NCBI GenBank assembly: GCA_905235495.1
Contig: CAJOMK010000014.1
Span: 1-16,482, forward strand
DNA from: an uncultured Methanobrevibacter sp.
Lineage (GTDB): Archaea > Methanobacteriota > Methanobacteria > Methanobacteriales > Methanobacteriaceae
Length of the DNA: 16,482 nt
Direction of reading: 5' to 3'
The position numbers and the translations under genes are program-made. Within the stretch, counting starts at the first letter, position 1. Each line of letters opens with the position of its first letter. This document shows positions 7,168-13,778 of the stretch, one piece after another. The notes under the pieces were generated by a model. That model made no database searches. It had not been told where the DNA came from and saw only the letters and a list, made by a program, of their open reading frames with translations.

Positions 7168-8625
7168 ATGGATTATGATGTAATATATATCGGAAGTGGA
7201 AATGCAGCATGGCAAGGTGGCCGTTTCTTAAGAAAAGCTGGTCTTAAAATTTTAATTGTAGAAGAAAGCTTATACGGTGGAACCTGTGCTAATAGAGGAT
7301 GCAACTCAAAAGCAATTGTTGATGCTCCATATGAAATCAAGGCATTGGCAGATAATTTTGAAGGATGTGGAAAATCCGGAGACTTCGATGTTGACTGGAC
7401 AGCTTTAATGGAATTTAAACGTAAACGTATTGCAAATATGGCTCCCTTCCTTGATGGAAAATTCAAGGAATATGACCTTGATGTATCTCACGGAAAAGGA
7501 ACTATTGTTGATGAGCATACCGTTCAAGTTGGAGACGAACAATATACAACTGAAAAAATAGTAATCTGTACAGGTTTAAAGCCAGTGATTCCAGACATTC
7601 CAGGAAAGGAATACTTGCATGACAGCACTGACTTTTTAGACATTGATGAGCTTCCAAAACATGCAATCATCATTGGAGCAGGTTTTGTAGGTATGGAATT
7701 CGCTTCAATACTTGCAGAAGCAGGCCTTAGTGCAGATGTAATCATAAGGGGAGATATGGCTTTAAAATACTTCCACCAACCATATGTCCAACATGTGATT
7801 GAAATACTAAAAGAAAAGAACATCAGATTCCATTTCAATGAAACAGTAACTGAAATAATCAAGGATGAAAATCTAATTATAGATAATCCTGAAGAAAGAG
7901 TCCTTAATCTTGAAAATTCATTGAATACTGATGAGATATTAAGAGATCCTGATGCTAAAATAGATAATAAGACTTATGAAAATGGATTTACAGTAAATTG
8001 TGAAAGTGGATTAAGCTTAACCGGGGACTATGTGATTGCAGCTATGGGAAGAGAGGCTAATGTTGAAGACATTGGTCTTGAAAATGTTGGATTGACATAT
8101 ACCAAAAGAGGAATAAAGGTTGATGAATACCTTAAAACTGAAGTTCCTAACATCTATGCATGCGGTGATGTTGCAGACAGCGGCATTGCAAAGCTTGTAA
8201 CCGTTGCAATCCATCAATCAAAATATCTCGGCAAGGCATTGCTGGAAGAAAATCCTGAAAAAATAATCTATCCTGTTGTTCCTGCAGTTGCATATACAAT
8301 TCCAAGAATAGCTACCGTTGGAGTTCCTGCCTTTGTAGCTGAAGAAATGGATGAATATGAAGTTCACAGAATCCAATATGGTAAATCCTATTCTTTAGAG
8401 CTTAAAAACGATAGGACAGCTGAAGCAAAGGTAATTGTAGATAAAGATAAGCAGATTGTAGGTGCTGAAATACTTGCAGCAGATGCTGAAAATGTAGCTA
8501 ACATGTTTACATTTATCATCAATCAAAAAATAAGTCTTGAAGAGTTGGATTATATGATTTATGCATTCCCTTCAAGCAGTTCAGTATGTTTGTATAAATT
8601 GCATAACATACATTATACATTCTAA
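7168..8625 (+). CDS. pyridine nucleotide-disulfide oxidoreductase, class I
   Basis: A 485-residue FAD-dependent NAD(P)H oxidoreductase of the lipoamide dehydrogenase/mercuric reductase family. The FAD Rossmann motif GSGNAA (9-14) ends at Glu32. The redox-active CANRGC gives Cys40 and Cys45 with the usual four-residue spacing. A second dinucleotide motif GAGFVG is at 170-175, and ACGDVA (Asp334) contacts FAD. The C-terminal dimerisation domain is present, but the conserved His-Pro-x-x-x-Glu of family members is replaced by YAFPSSSS (465-472), so the usual active-site His-Glu pair is missing. There is also a Glu/Asp/Asn-rich insertion around residues 235-270. Its gene stands alone, with its own terminator. 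The true substrate (disulfide, metal or quinone) is open; lipoamide dehydrogenase activity is unlikely. Confidence 0.88.
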   Translation: MDYDVIYIGSGNAAWQGGRFLRKAGLKILIVEESLYGGTCANRGCNSKAIVDAPYEIKALADNFEGCGKSGDFDVDWTALMEFKRKRIANMAPFLDGKFKEYDLDVSHGKGTIVDEHTVQVGDEQYTTEKIVICTGLKPVIPDIPGKEYLHDSTDFLDIDELPKHAIIIGAGFVGMEFASILAEAGLSADVIIRGDMALKYFHQPYVQHVIEILKEKNIRFHFNETVTEIIKDENLIIDNPEERVLNLENSLNTDEILRDPDAKIDNKTYENGFTVNCESGLSLTGDYVIAAMGREANVEDIGLENVGLTYTKRGIKVDEYLKTEVPNIYACGDVADSGIAKLVTVAIHQSKYLGKALLEENPEKIIYPVVPAVAYTIPRIATVGVPAFVAEEMDEYEVHRIQYGKSYSLELKNDRTAEAKVIVDKDKQIVGAEILAADAENVANMFTFIINQKISLEELDYMIYAFPSSSSVCLYKLHNIHYTF

Positions 8626-8655
8626 ACATAGATTTTTTCTATGTTTCTTTTTTTA
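8624..8655 (+). terminator. hairpin terminator of the flavoprotein gene
   Basis: A perfect 9-bp inverted repeat (AAACATAGA 8624-8632, TCTATGTTT 8638-8646) with a five-T loop overlaps the stop codon and is followed at once by a T7 run. This is a clear intrinsic-like terminator. Confidence 0.75.
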
Positions 8656-8739
8656 TTTTTATAATTTTATTTTTAAAATTAATTTTATTTTATTTTTAAA
8701 ATTTTTATTTTATAATTTTTATTGTTTTTTTAAAATTAA

Positions 8740-8772
8740 AAAAATAATAATAATATTGGCCAAAAATTGCCA
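8740..8772 (-). terminator. possible terminator of the metal ATPase gene
   Basis: On the minus strand, beyond the ATPase stop, a short TGGC/GCCA hairpin (8757-8760 with 8769-8772) is followed by T-rich sequence. The stem is only four base pairs, so the T runs may be the real signal. Confidence 0.3.
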
Positions 8773-8790
8773 TTTAAAAATAGCTTTTTT

Positions 8791-11124
8791 TTAGAATAAT
8801 GGATCTTTTACTCTAGCAATCCTAAATGAATTTAGTATAACTACTAAAGTTAAGCCCATGTCACCTATACCAACAGACATCATCAAAGTAATTAAACCTA
8901 ATATTGCAAGGATTACAAAGAGAGCCTTTACGAAAATGGATAGTGAAATATTTTGTTTAATTATATTCATTGTCTTTTTGCTTAAACTGAATAGGTAAGG
9001 CAACTTGCTAATGTCATCCTGCATTAGAGCCACATCAGCGGTTTCAATTGCAACATCTGAACCTGCAGCACCCATTGCAATACCTATGTTTGCACGTGCC
9101 AATGCAGGTGCATCGTTGATGCCGTCACCAACCATAACCACATCACCAAACTTGTTGCGGATAGTGTCAAGAAGATTCAACTTATCTTCCGGAAGCAAAT
9201 TGGAGTAAACGTAATCAAGTCCAATTTCATCGGCAACCTTTTTTGCAGCCAGCTTACTGTCACCGGTAAGCATGATGGTTTTTATGCCTTGGCCCTTAAG
9301 ATCGCTTATTACATCTTGTGCATTGTCTCTAATCTTGTCAACTACAGTTAAGCCTGCAATAACTCCTTTTTCATCTCCAATGAAAACCAATGTTTTACCT
9401 TCAGCAGTATCCTTATTAATTTCCTCTCTTGAAACATTAAACTCGCTTCCTTCAATCAAAGACTCATTTGCAGCATAGTAATGTTTTCCATCAACGGTAC
9501 CAACAATTCCCTTACCCGGAATGTTCTTAAAGTCTTCAATCTCATCAAAGCTTATTTCATTAATGCCTGCATAATCAACGATTGCTTGAGCGATTGGGTG
9601 AGATGAACTGTGTTCCAATGAAGTAGCAATCCTTACAATCTCTTCTTCAGTGTAATCCTCATCTAAAACATTTATATCGCTTAATGCAAGCTTTCCTTCA
9701 GTTAATGTTCCAGTCTTATCAAAAATAACCGCTTTAACATTACGCATTTCATCTATATAGGTACTTCCCTTGATAAGAACTCCCTTTCTGGTAGCTGAAG
9801 TGATAGCGGATACTATTCCTATTGGAGTGGAGATTAAAAATGCACAAGGACATGAAATTACCATAATTGAAAGTGCCTTATAAACCCAATCTTCCAAGTT
9901 CTGACTAAATAAGAGAGGGGGAATGAATGCTACACATGCAGAAATGAGTATCATTAAAGGAGTATAATATTTGGAAATACGTTCCACCAATGTTTCTGTA
10001 GTGGATCTTTTTAATTGTGACCTTTTAACAAGAGTTACAATTTTGGAGATTACTGAATCCTTAGCTTCTTTGGTCACTACCATTTCAAGATATCCGTCTT
10101 CATTTACAGTACCTGAGAAAACCTCATCACCGACTGTTTTGGTTACAGGAAGACTTTCACCAGTGATTGAAGCTTGGTTTATGGAAGATGTACCATGTAC
10201 AATATTTCCATCTAAAGGAACCTTATCTCCAGGTCTAATCATAACAATTTCACCGATTTTTACTTGGTCAACATTACGGATTTCCTCTCCGCCGTCAACT
10301 TTCACTCTTGCTTTTTCTGGAGCCAATTCAACTAATGACTTGATTGAACGTTTTGCTCTAAGTTCTGCATAATCCTCCAAGAATTCAGCGATATAGTATA
10401 ATAAGGCAACTGCTGCACCCTCTTCACCGTGACCGATAATGAATGAAGCTATACATGCAATCACCACAAGAAGTGCAGGTCCGATGGTATGACGTTTAAC
10501 AAGTGAGTTATAAGCCATTACAGCTATTTCATAACCTGCTATAATAGCTGCAAGCATGTAGATTATTGTTACAATGGTCATGTCAAAGGATAAGTATTCA
10601 AGTATATGTCCTGCTATAAAGAGGATTCCACTTGAGACCATGATTTGAATGGGACTGTTTGATAGTAGAGGTTTTCCTTCTGCAATAATGTCTTCATCTC
10701 CATGGCTGTGGTCATGTCCGTAATCATGTCCCTGATCATCATCTGCACAATCTGGGCATGCACATAATGAGAAATCATCATGGTCATGCTCGTGGCCATG
10801 GTCATGATGATGCGCATGTCCGTGGTCGTGATCATAGTCATGCTCGTGATCATGGTCATGATTATGGTCATGGTCATCATCTGTACAATCTGGACAACCA
10901 CAAAGGTTTATATCAACATCCTCATTATAATCTATCTCTTCTCTATGATCAAACACACTTAAATCTGTGCTTTTCTGATAATCCCTTAATAACTGCTTTT
11001 TATAATGTTCTTCATTAATACATTTTTCATCATTACAGTTAGGATCAAAACAAATAAAATTGTAATGTTCAGGATTATAACATTCCTCTTCATTACAATC
11101 AGAATCATAACATCTATTTACCAT
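8791..11124 (-). CDS. P1B-type heavy-metal ATPase with Cys/His-rich N-terminus
   Basis: A 777-residue metal-exporting P-type ATPase of the Zn/Cd/Pb (P1B-2, ZntA-like) class. Core motifs: the membrane CPC (Cys425-Pro-Cys427), phosphorylation site DKTGT (Asp469), HP dipeptide (His509-Pro510) and GDGINDAP (666-673). Lys733 and Asp755 in the last helices are the pair that marks zinc-type pumps. No HMA domain (GMxCxxC) is present. Instead residues 1-45 hold two 20-residue repeats, each C-x4-C-x4-C-x4-H (Cys5/10/15-His20 and Cys25/30/35-His40). Residues 74-141 hold two LCxCPDCxDDD modules flanking a tract with 16 His in 31 residues. Start: ATG at 11124 after AAGGTG. The ArsR gene lies 81 bases upstream, so they probably form one metal-induced operon. 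Confidence 0.95.
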   Translation of the reverse strand: MVNRCYDSDCNEEECYNPEHYNFICFDPNCNDEKCINEEHYKKQLLRDYQKSTDLSVFDHREEIDYNEDVDINLCGCPDCTDDDHDHNHDHDHEHDYDHDHGHAHHHDHGHEHDHDDFSLCACPDCADDDQGHDYGHDHSHGDEDIIAEGKPLLSNSPIQIMVSSGILFIAGHILEYLSFDMTIVTIIYMLAAIIAGYEIAVMAYNSLVKRHTIGPALLVVIACIASFIIGHGEEGAAVALLYYIAEFLEDYAELRAKRSIKSLVELAPEKARVKVDGGEEIRNVDQVKIGEIVMIRPGDKVPLDGNIVHGTSSINQASITGESLPVTKTVGDEVFSGTVNEDGYLEMVVTKEAKDSVISKIVTLVKRSQLKRSTTETLVERISKYYTPLMILISACVAFIPPLLFSQNLEDWVYKALSIMVISCPCAFLISTPIGIVSAITSATRKGVLIKGSTYIDEMRNVKAVIFDKTGTLTEGKLALSDINVLDEDYTEEEIVRIATSLEHSSSHPIAQAIVDYAGINEISFDEIEDFKNIPGKGIVGTVDGKHYYAANESLIEGSEFNVSREEINKDTAEGKTLVFIGDEKGVIAGLTVVDKIRDNAQDVISDLKGQGIKTIMLTGDSKLAAKKVADEIGLDYVYSNLLPEDKLNLLDTIRNKFGDVVMVGDGINDAPALARANIGIAMGAAGSDVAIETADVALMQDDISKLPYLFSLSKKTMNIIKQNISLSIFVKALFVILAILGLITLMMSVGIGDMGLTLVVILNSFRIARVKDPLF

Positions 11125-11205
11125 ATTGACACCTTAATAGCTAATATAATTAAATTAAATTAAAAAAATGAAATATTTTGATTGAAGAATATCCAAACTT
11201 CTAAA

Positions 11206-11589
11206 TTATTCATTCAAGTGTTCCAAACCCATCTTATAAATCATTTCTACATGAAGGTCAGTTAAGGAATATCTTGCCTGCTTTCCTTCCTTCTCAAATT
11301 TGACAATATTATGTGCTCTCAATATTCTCAATTGATTAGAGACAGCATTTTGATTTAAATCCAATGCTTCACAGATATCGCATACACACAAATCCTCATA
11401 GCCCAATAATGAAATTATCTTAAGCCTTGTTGAATTTCCAAATATCTTAAAGAATTCAGATAAGTCAGTGTACTCCTCTTCAGCTAAAATATGCTTTTTA
11501 GCCCTTTCAATTGAATCTTCATGAGGATGATATACTTCACATACATCATCATGATTGTCATTATTAATTTGCAAATTTTGATCTTGCAT
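11206..11589 (-). CDS. ArsR/SmtB-family metal-sensing repressor
   Basis: A 127-residue winged-helix repressor of the ArsR/SmtB/CadC family that releases DNA when it binds metal. Two metal sites are visible. At the dimer-interface alpha5 site, Asp111-x-His113, His124 and Glu127 have the same spacing as the zinc ligands of SmtB. At the alpha3N-type site, LCVCD gives Cys68 and Cys70, with Cys17 and His21/His23 in the N-terminal arm as likely partners. The HTH is about residues 66-95 (CDICEALDLNQNAVSNQLRILRAH). The start at 11589 follows AGAAGGTG. It precedes the metal ATPase and an inverted-repeat operator lies in its promoter, so autoregulation by zinc, cadmium or lead is likely. Confidence 0.93.
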   Translation of the reverse strand: MQDQNLQINNDNHDDVCEVYHPHEDSIERAKKHILAEEEYTDLSEFFKIFGNSTRLKIISLLGYEDLCVCDICEALDLNQNAVSNQLRILRAHNIVKFEKEGKQARYSLTDLHVEMIYKMGLEHLNE

Positions 11590-11623
11590 TTAAAACACCT
11601 TCTTATAATTATATTAATACTTC

Positions 11624-11663
11624 AACATATTTAAATGTTTTCATATCATGATGTTATGATATG
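11624..11663 (-). promoter_or_regulatory. ArsR operator and promoter
   Basis: A perfect inverted repeat with 8-bp arms (CATATCAT 11642-11649, ATGATATG 11656-11663) and a 6-base spacer lies beside a TATA-like TTTAAATA (minus strand of 11628-11635). A second 5-bp inverted repeat (AACAT 11624-11628, ATGTT 11635-11639) spans that TATA box. A repressor bound here would block TBP/TFB. The arms are seen directly; the assignment to the adjacent ArsR is inferred. Confidence 0.5.
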
Positions 11664-11789
11664 TTATTAAAAAAATATAGAAATTTGAGAAAAAGCAAGA
11701 AAAAAAATAGAAATAGTGAAATAAAAAATAATAAAATAAAAAATAGTAAAAAAGAATAAAAAAAAAGTAAAAAAATAAAAAGAATTACT

Positions 11790-11969
11790 TTATAGTAATA
11801 TAGACAATACTAAAAATGGACCAATAGCTGCAATTAGAAACAGCACAATCCCAATAATAGAAATATATCTCTGTTCATCCATTATTCCATCGATAATTAA
11901 TAAAATACTGAAAAATGCTAGTATTAAAGGTAAAATATGTGAAAATATAATAATAAATCCATTTGCCAT
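11790..11969 (-). CDS. small two-helix membrane protein, 59 residues
   Basis: An ATG at 11969, preceded by a GTGAT ribosome binding site four bases away, opens a 59-codon frame ending at 11790. The product has two long hydrophobic segments (about residues 5-26 and 36-59) joined by a short charged turn, DGIMDEQR. This is the plan of a small hairpin membrane protein. No family is recognised. It is below common length cut-offs and easily missed. It lies between the HisA-like gene and the ArsR operon on the same strand. An A-rich tract downstream (T-rich on its own strand, 11700-11789) may terminate it. Coding status rests on the start signal, the clean hydrophobic pattern and the lack of a competing frame. 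Confidence 0.65.
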   Translation of the reverse strand: MANGFIIIFSHILPLILAFFSILLIIDGIMDEQRYISIIGIVLFLIAAIGPFLVLSILL

Positions 11970-12047
11970 TTTATCACTATTAATTTTAATAAATATCTTA
12001 ACTAATACATAGTTTATTTTACTTTATATTTAAATTTAAGCAAAAAC

Positions 12048-12743
12048 TTAGAAATTGTTGAGGCTTATTTCACTTTTATGCAAAGCAGTTCCTACTAAGG
12101 CCTTTTTAATTCCCAATTCCTCAATCAATGGAATTTCATCCTTTGTGATTCCACCACCTAAGATTATCTTATCCTTAAATTCATCGAATCTTTCAAGGAG
12201 TTCCTTATTGAATCCTGCTTCCGTTCCTACTGATGAAATGTCAAGCAAAATGATTTCATTCGGATCGATTTTTCTTAAGACTTCCTTGAAGCCTTCCAAA
12301 TCCAAATCCATATGTTTTGTATATAATTCGTTGTCTTTGACATCCACACTAACAATGATTCTTTCCTTTGGATACTTTTCAAAAATCTTTTCAAGCTCTT
12401 CAATGGATTCAAGTGTTTCAGTAGCTACGATTATTTTGTAAGCAAACTCCAACATGAATTCAAAAGTTTCCAAATTATCTACACCTACATCTAGAATGAC
12501 AGACAATATTGTATTTACTTCCTTTATTTTGTAAATGTTATGATTTCCATTTCTTTCAATCAAATCCAAGTCAGCTATATACATTTCATTTGCATTAGCT
12601 CTCTTTAATGAATTAGCTATTTCCACAGGATCAGATGAAGATGCATAAATTGTTTGAAGAGGAGTGTAAGTGTCCCTATTGCCACTTTTACCAGATACGG
12701 CAACAGAGTTCATTAAATCTAAAACAGGAATGATTTCTAACAT
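12048..12743 (-). CDS. HisA-like TIM-barrel protein of unknown function
   Basis: A 231-residue protein related to the histidine-biosynthesis isomerase HisA, of the archaeal HisA-like group whose role is not established. Visible are IIPVLDLM with the HisA-type catalytic Asp at 9, a second Asp in IVSVDVKDN (Asp134), the phosphate-binding GGGIT (196-200) and a second phosphate segment VGTA (217-220). The N-terminal SGKSGNRDTY differs from true HisA, which has a GGR-type loop, so it should not be called HisA. The ATG at 12743 is chosen because GGTGAAAAT lies just before it; a TTG ten codons upstream (12773) has no ribosome binding site and adds an atypical extension. It is 83 bases downstream of the DtxR-FeoA gene, and a tandem repeat lies in the gap. 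Confidence 0.85.
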   Translation of the reverse strand: MLEIIPVLDLMNSVAVSGKSGNRDTYTPLQTIYASSSDPVEIANSLKRANANEMYIADLDLIERNGNHNIYKIKEVNTILSVILDVGVDNLETFEFMLEFAYKIIVATETLESIEELEKIFEKYPKERIIVSVDVKDNELYTKHMDLDLEGFKEVLRKIDPNEIILLDISSVGTEAGFNKELLERFDEFKDKIILGGGITKDEIPLIEELGIKKALVGTALHKSEISLNNF

Positions 12744-12764
12744 TATTTTCACCAAATTAATGAT

Positions 12765-12842
12765 TGATTTCAATATAATTATAACCTATTCATCTAATAA
12801 AAGAATGATTTCAATATATTTATAACTTATTCATCTAATTTA
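12765..12842 (-). repeat. 41-bp-period tandem duplication carrying TATA-like sequence
   Basis: Two copies of a 37-base segment (12765-12801 and 12806-12842, 33 identical positions) repeat with a period of 41. The copy nearer the regulator gene includes its last codons and stop; the other copy carries a decayed version of them. Each copy, read on the minus strand, contains a TATA-like TTATAA(A/T)TATATT 30-85 bases before the HisA-like start. The copy nearer that start is well placed to be its promoter. Confidence 0.65.
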
Positions 12843-13462
12843 ATAAATATTTCGTTAGCCAATTCCTTATCTACAGCCAATTGAGTGTTTCCCAATTGGA
12901 ATACATAGTTTGGGAATTTTTGAATCAAGCAAATTTTGGAACCTGGAATAAGTCCTAAATTCATGATTTTTCTTAATTTACGAGCATCTTCAGTTTTAAT
13001 ATATGAAACTTCTCCAGACTCACCACTGTGACAGGATACCAAAGGAACTGAATATTCATTATTCAAACCATCATTAGTGCCATCACTGGAGTCTCCTTTA
13101 GGAATAGGGTTGTTATGAGGACAGTTTTCAGGGTTTCCAAGTATTCTGCATATATTGTCTTCCACCTCTTCACTCATAACATGCTCAATTTGGTCTGCCA
13201 ATTCTTCCATTTCATCCATATCAGCTAAAAACAAGTCAACCACAACCTTTTCAGCAATCCTATGCTTTCTAACCAAAGATCTTCCTAAACGTTCTCCGGT
13301 TTCAGTTAAATTGACAAAACCATCATCTGTTTTGATATATTCCTTTTTAGCCAATAATTCAATATCTTCTGAATTGAATTCATCAACAACCAATTTTTCT
13401 TCCTTTTCAAACTCTCTAACCCAAATGTCTCGCAAATAATGTTCTATTTCACTTTTTTTCAT
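12827..13462 (-). CDS. DtxR-like metalloregulator fused to a FeoA domain
   Basis: A 211-residue protein. Residues 1-115 resemble the iron/manganese-dependent DtxR/MntR repressors: the YLRDIW helix (9-14), RKHRIAEKV with metal ligands His67 and Glu71, and IEHVMSEEVED with Glu93-His94. The position of DtxR Cys102 is Asp90. NCPHNNPIP (113-121) links to a C-terminal FeoA/SH3 domain (138-208). Compared with DtxR, about ten residues are missing between the YL motif and the wing, where the helix-turn-helix should be, so normal DNA binding is doubtful. The ATG at 13462 follows GGAGTG; an upstream ATG at 13495 has no ribosome binding site. It belongs to the feoB cluster, and no separate FeoA gene is seen. 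Confidence 0.88.
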   Translation of the reverse strand: MKKSEIEHYLRDIWVREFEKEEKLVVDEFNSEDIELLAKKEYIKTDDGFVNLTETGERLGRSLVRKHRIAEKVVVDLFLADMDEMEELADQIEHVMSEEVEDNICRILGNPENCPHNNPIPKGDSSDGTNDGLNNEYSVPLVSCHSGESGEVSYIKTEDARKLRKIMNLGLIPGSKICLIQKFPNYVFQLGNTQLAVDKELANEIFIKLDE

Positions 13463-13542
13463 TTTAACACTCCAATCCTTGAAATAATAAAGCATAAATA
13501 ATTATTAATTAATGAAATAATGATGTTTTAATACATATTCAT

Positions 13543-13764
13543 CTATTTATTCCATTTAAAAATCCTATTTTTAATCTTCTTTACACTATCTTCCATAAAT
13601 TTATATGATTTAGATTCCGGCAGGATTTCATATCCACAATTAGGACATTTGACTGTCTTACAGTTGATAGGGCATGAATCACAACTTATTCCATCACATT
13701 TTTGAAATGTGAATCCACAAAATTCACATTTGACTATTTGATTTTTAATATCTTCTTCAGCCAT
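13543..13764 (-). CDS. Cys-rich zinc-ribbon protein downstream of feoB
   Basis: A 73-residue soluble protein with eight cysteines. Cys13-x2-Cys16 and Cys40-x2-Cys43 look like a zinc ribbon. Between them is a second cluster, C-x4-C-x2-C-x3-C (Cys23, 28, 31, 35). The C-terminal 25 residues are basic. The gene starts 14 bases after the feoB stop, and its ATG at 13764 overlaps no other frame, so it is almost certainly translated with feoB. By position it may play the role FeoC or other small FeoB partners have in bacteria, such as metal delivery or redox sensing through an Fe-S cluster. This is inference; it does not look like classical FeoC or the membrane-anchored FeoB-associated proteins. Confidence 0.8.
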   Translation of the reverse strand: MAEEDIKNQIVKCEFCGFTFQKCDGISCDSCPINCKTVKCPNCGYEILPESKSYKFMEDSVKKIKNRIFKWNK

Positions 13765-13778
13765 AGAAACTCACCAAT

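Noticed and set aside
8561..8794. 77-residue plus-strand frame rich in Phe and Ile
   Set aside because: It overlaps the end of the flavoprotein gene and runs through its terminator and T-rich spacer; composition reflects AT-rich DNA.
10780..10872. possible CRISPR-like or minisatellite array
   Set aside because: The short repeating DNA here is His/Asp coding sequence (CAT/CAC/GAT codons) in the ATPase, with no spacers.
10614..11018. Met-, Val- or His-rich frames over the ATPase N-terminus
   Set aside because: They are alternative-frame or antisense readings of the repetitive His/Asp codons.
12744..12773. ten-residue N-terminal extension of the HisA-like protein
   Set aside because: The TTG at 12773 lacks a ribosome binding site, while GGTGAAAAT sits before the ATG at 12743.
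13155..13439. 94-residue Ser-rich plus-strand frame
   Set aside because: Antisense shadow of the DtxR-FeoA gene with no start signal.
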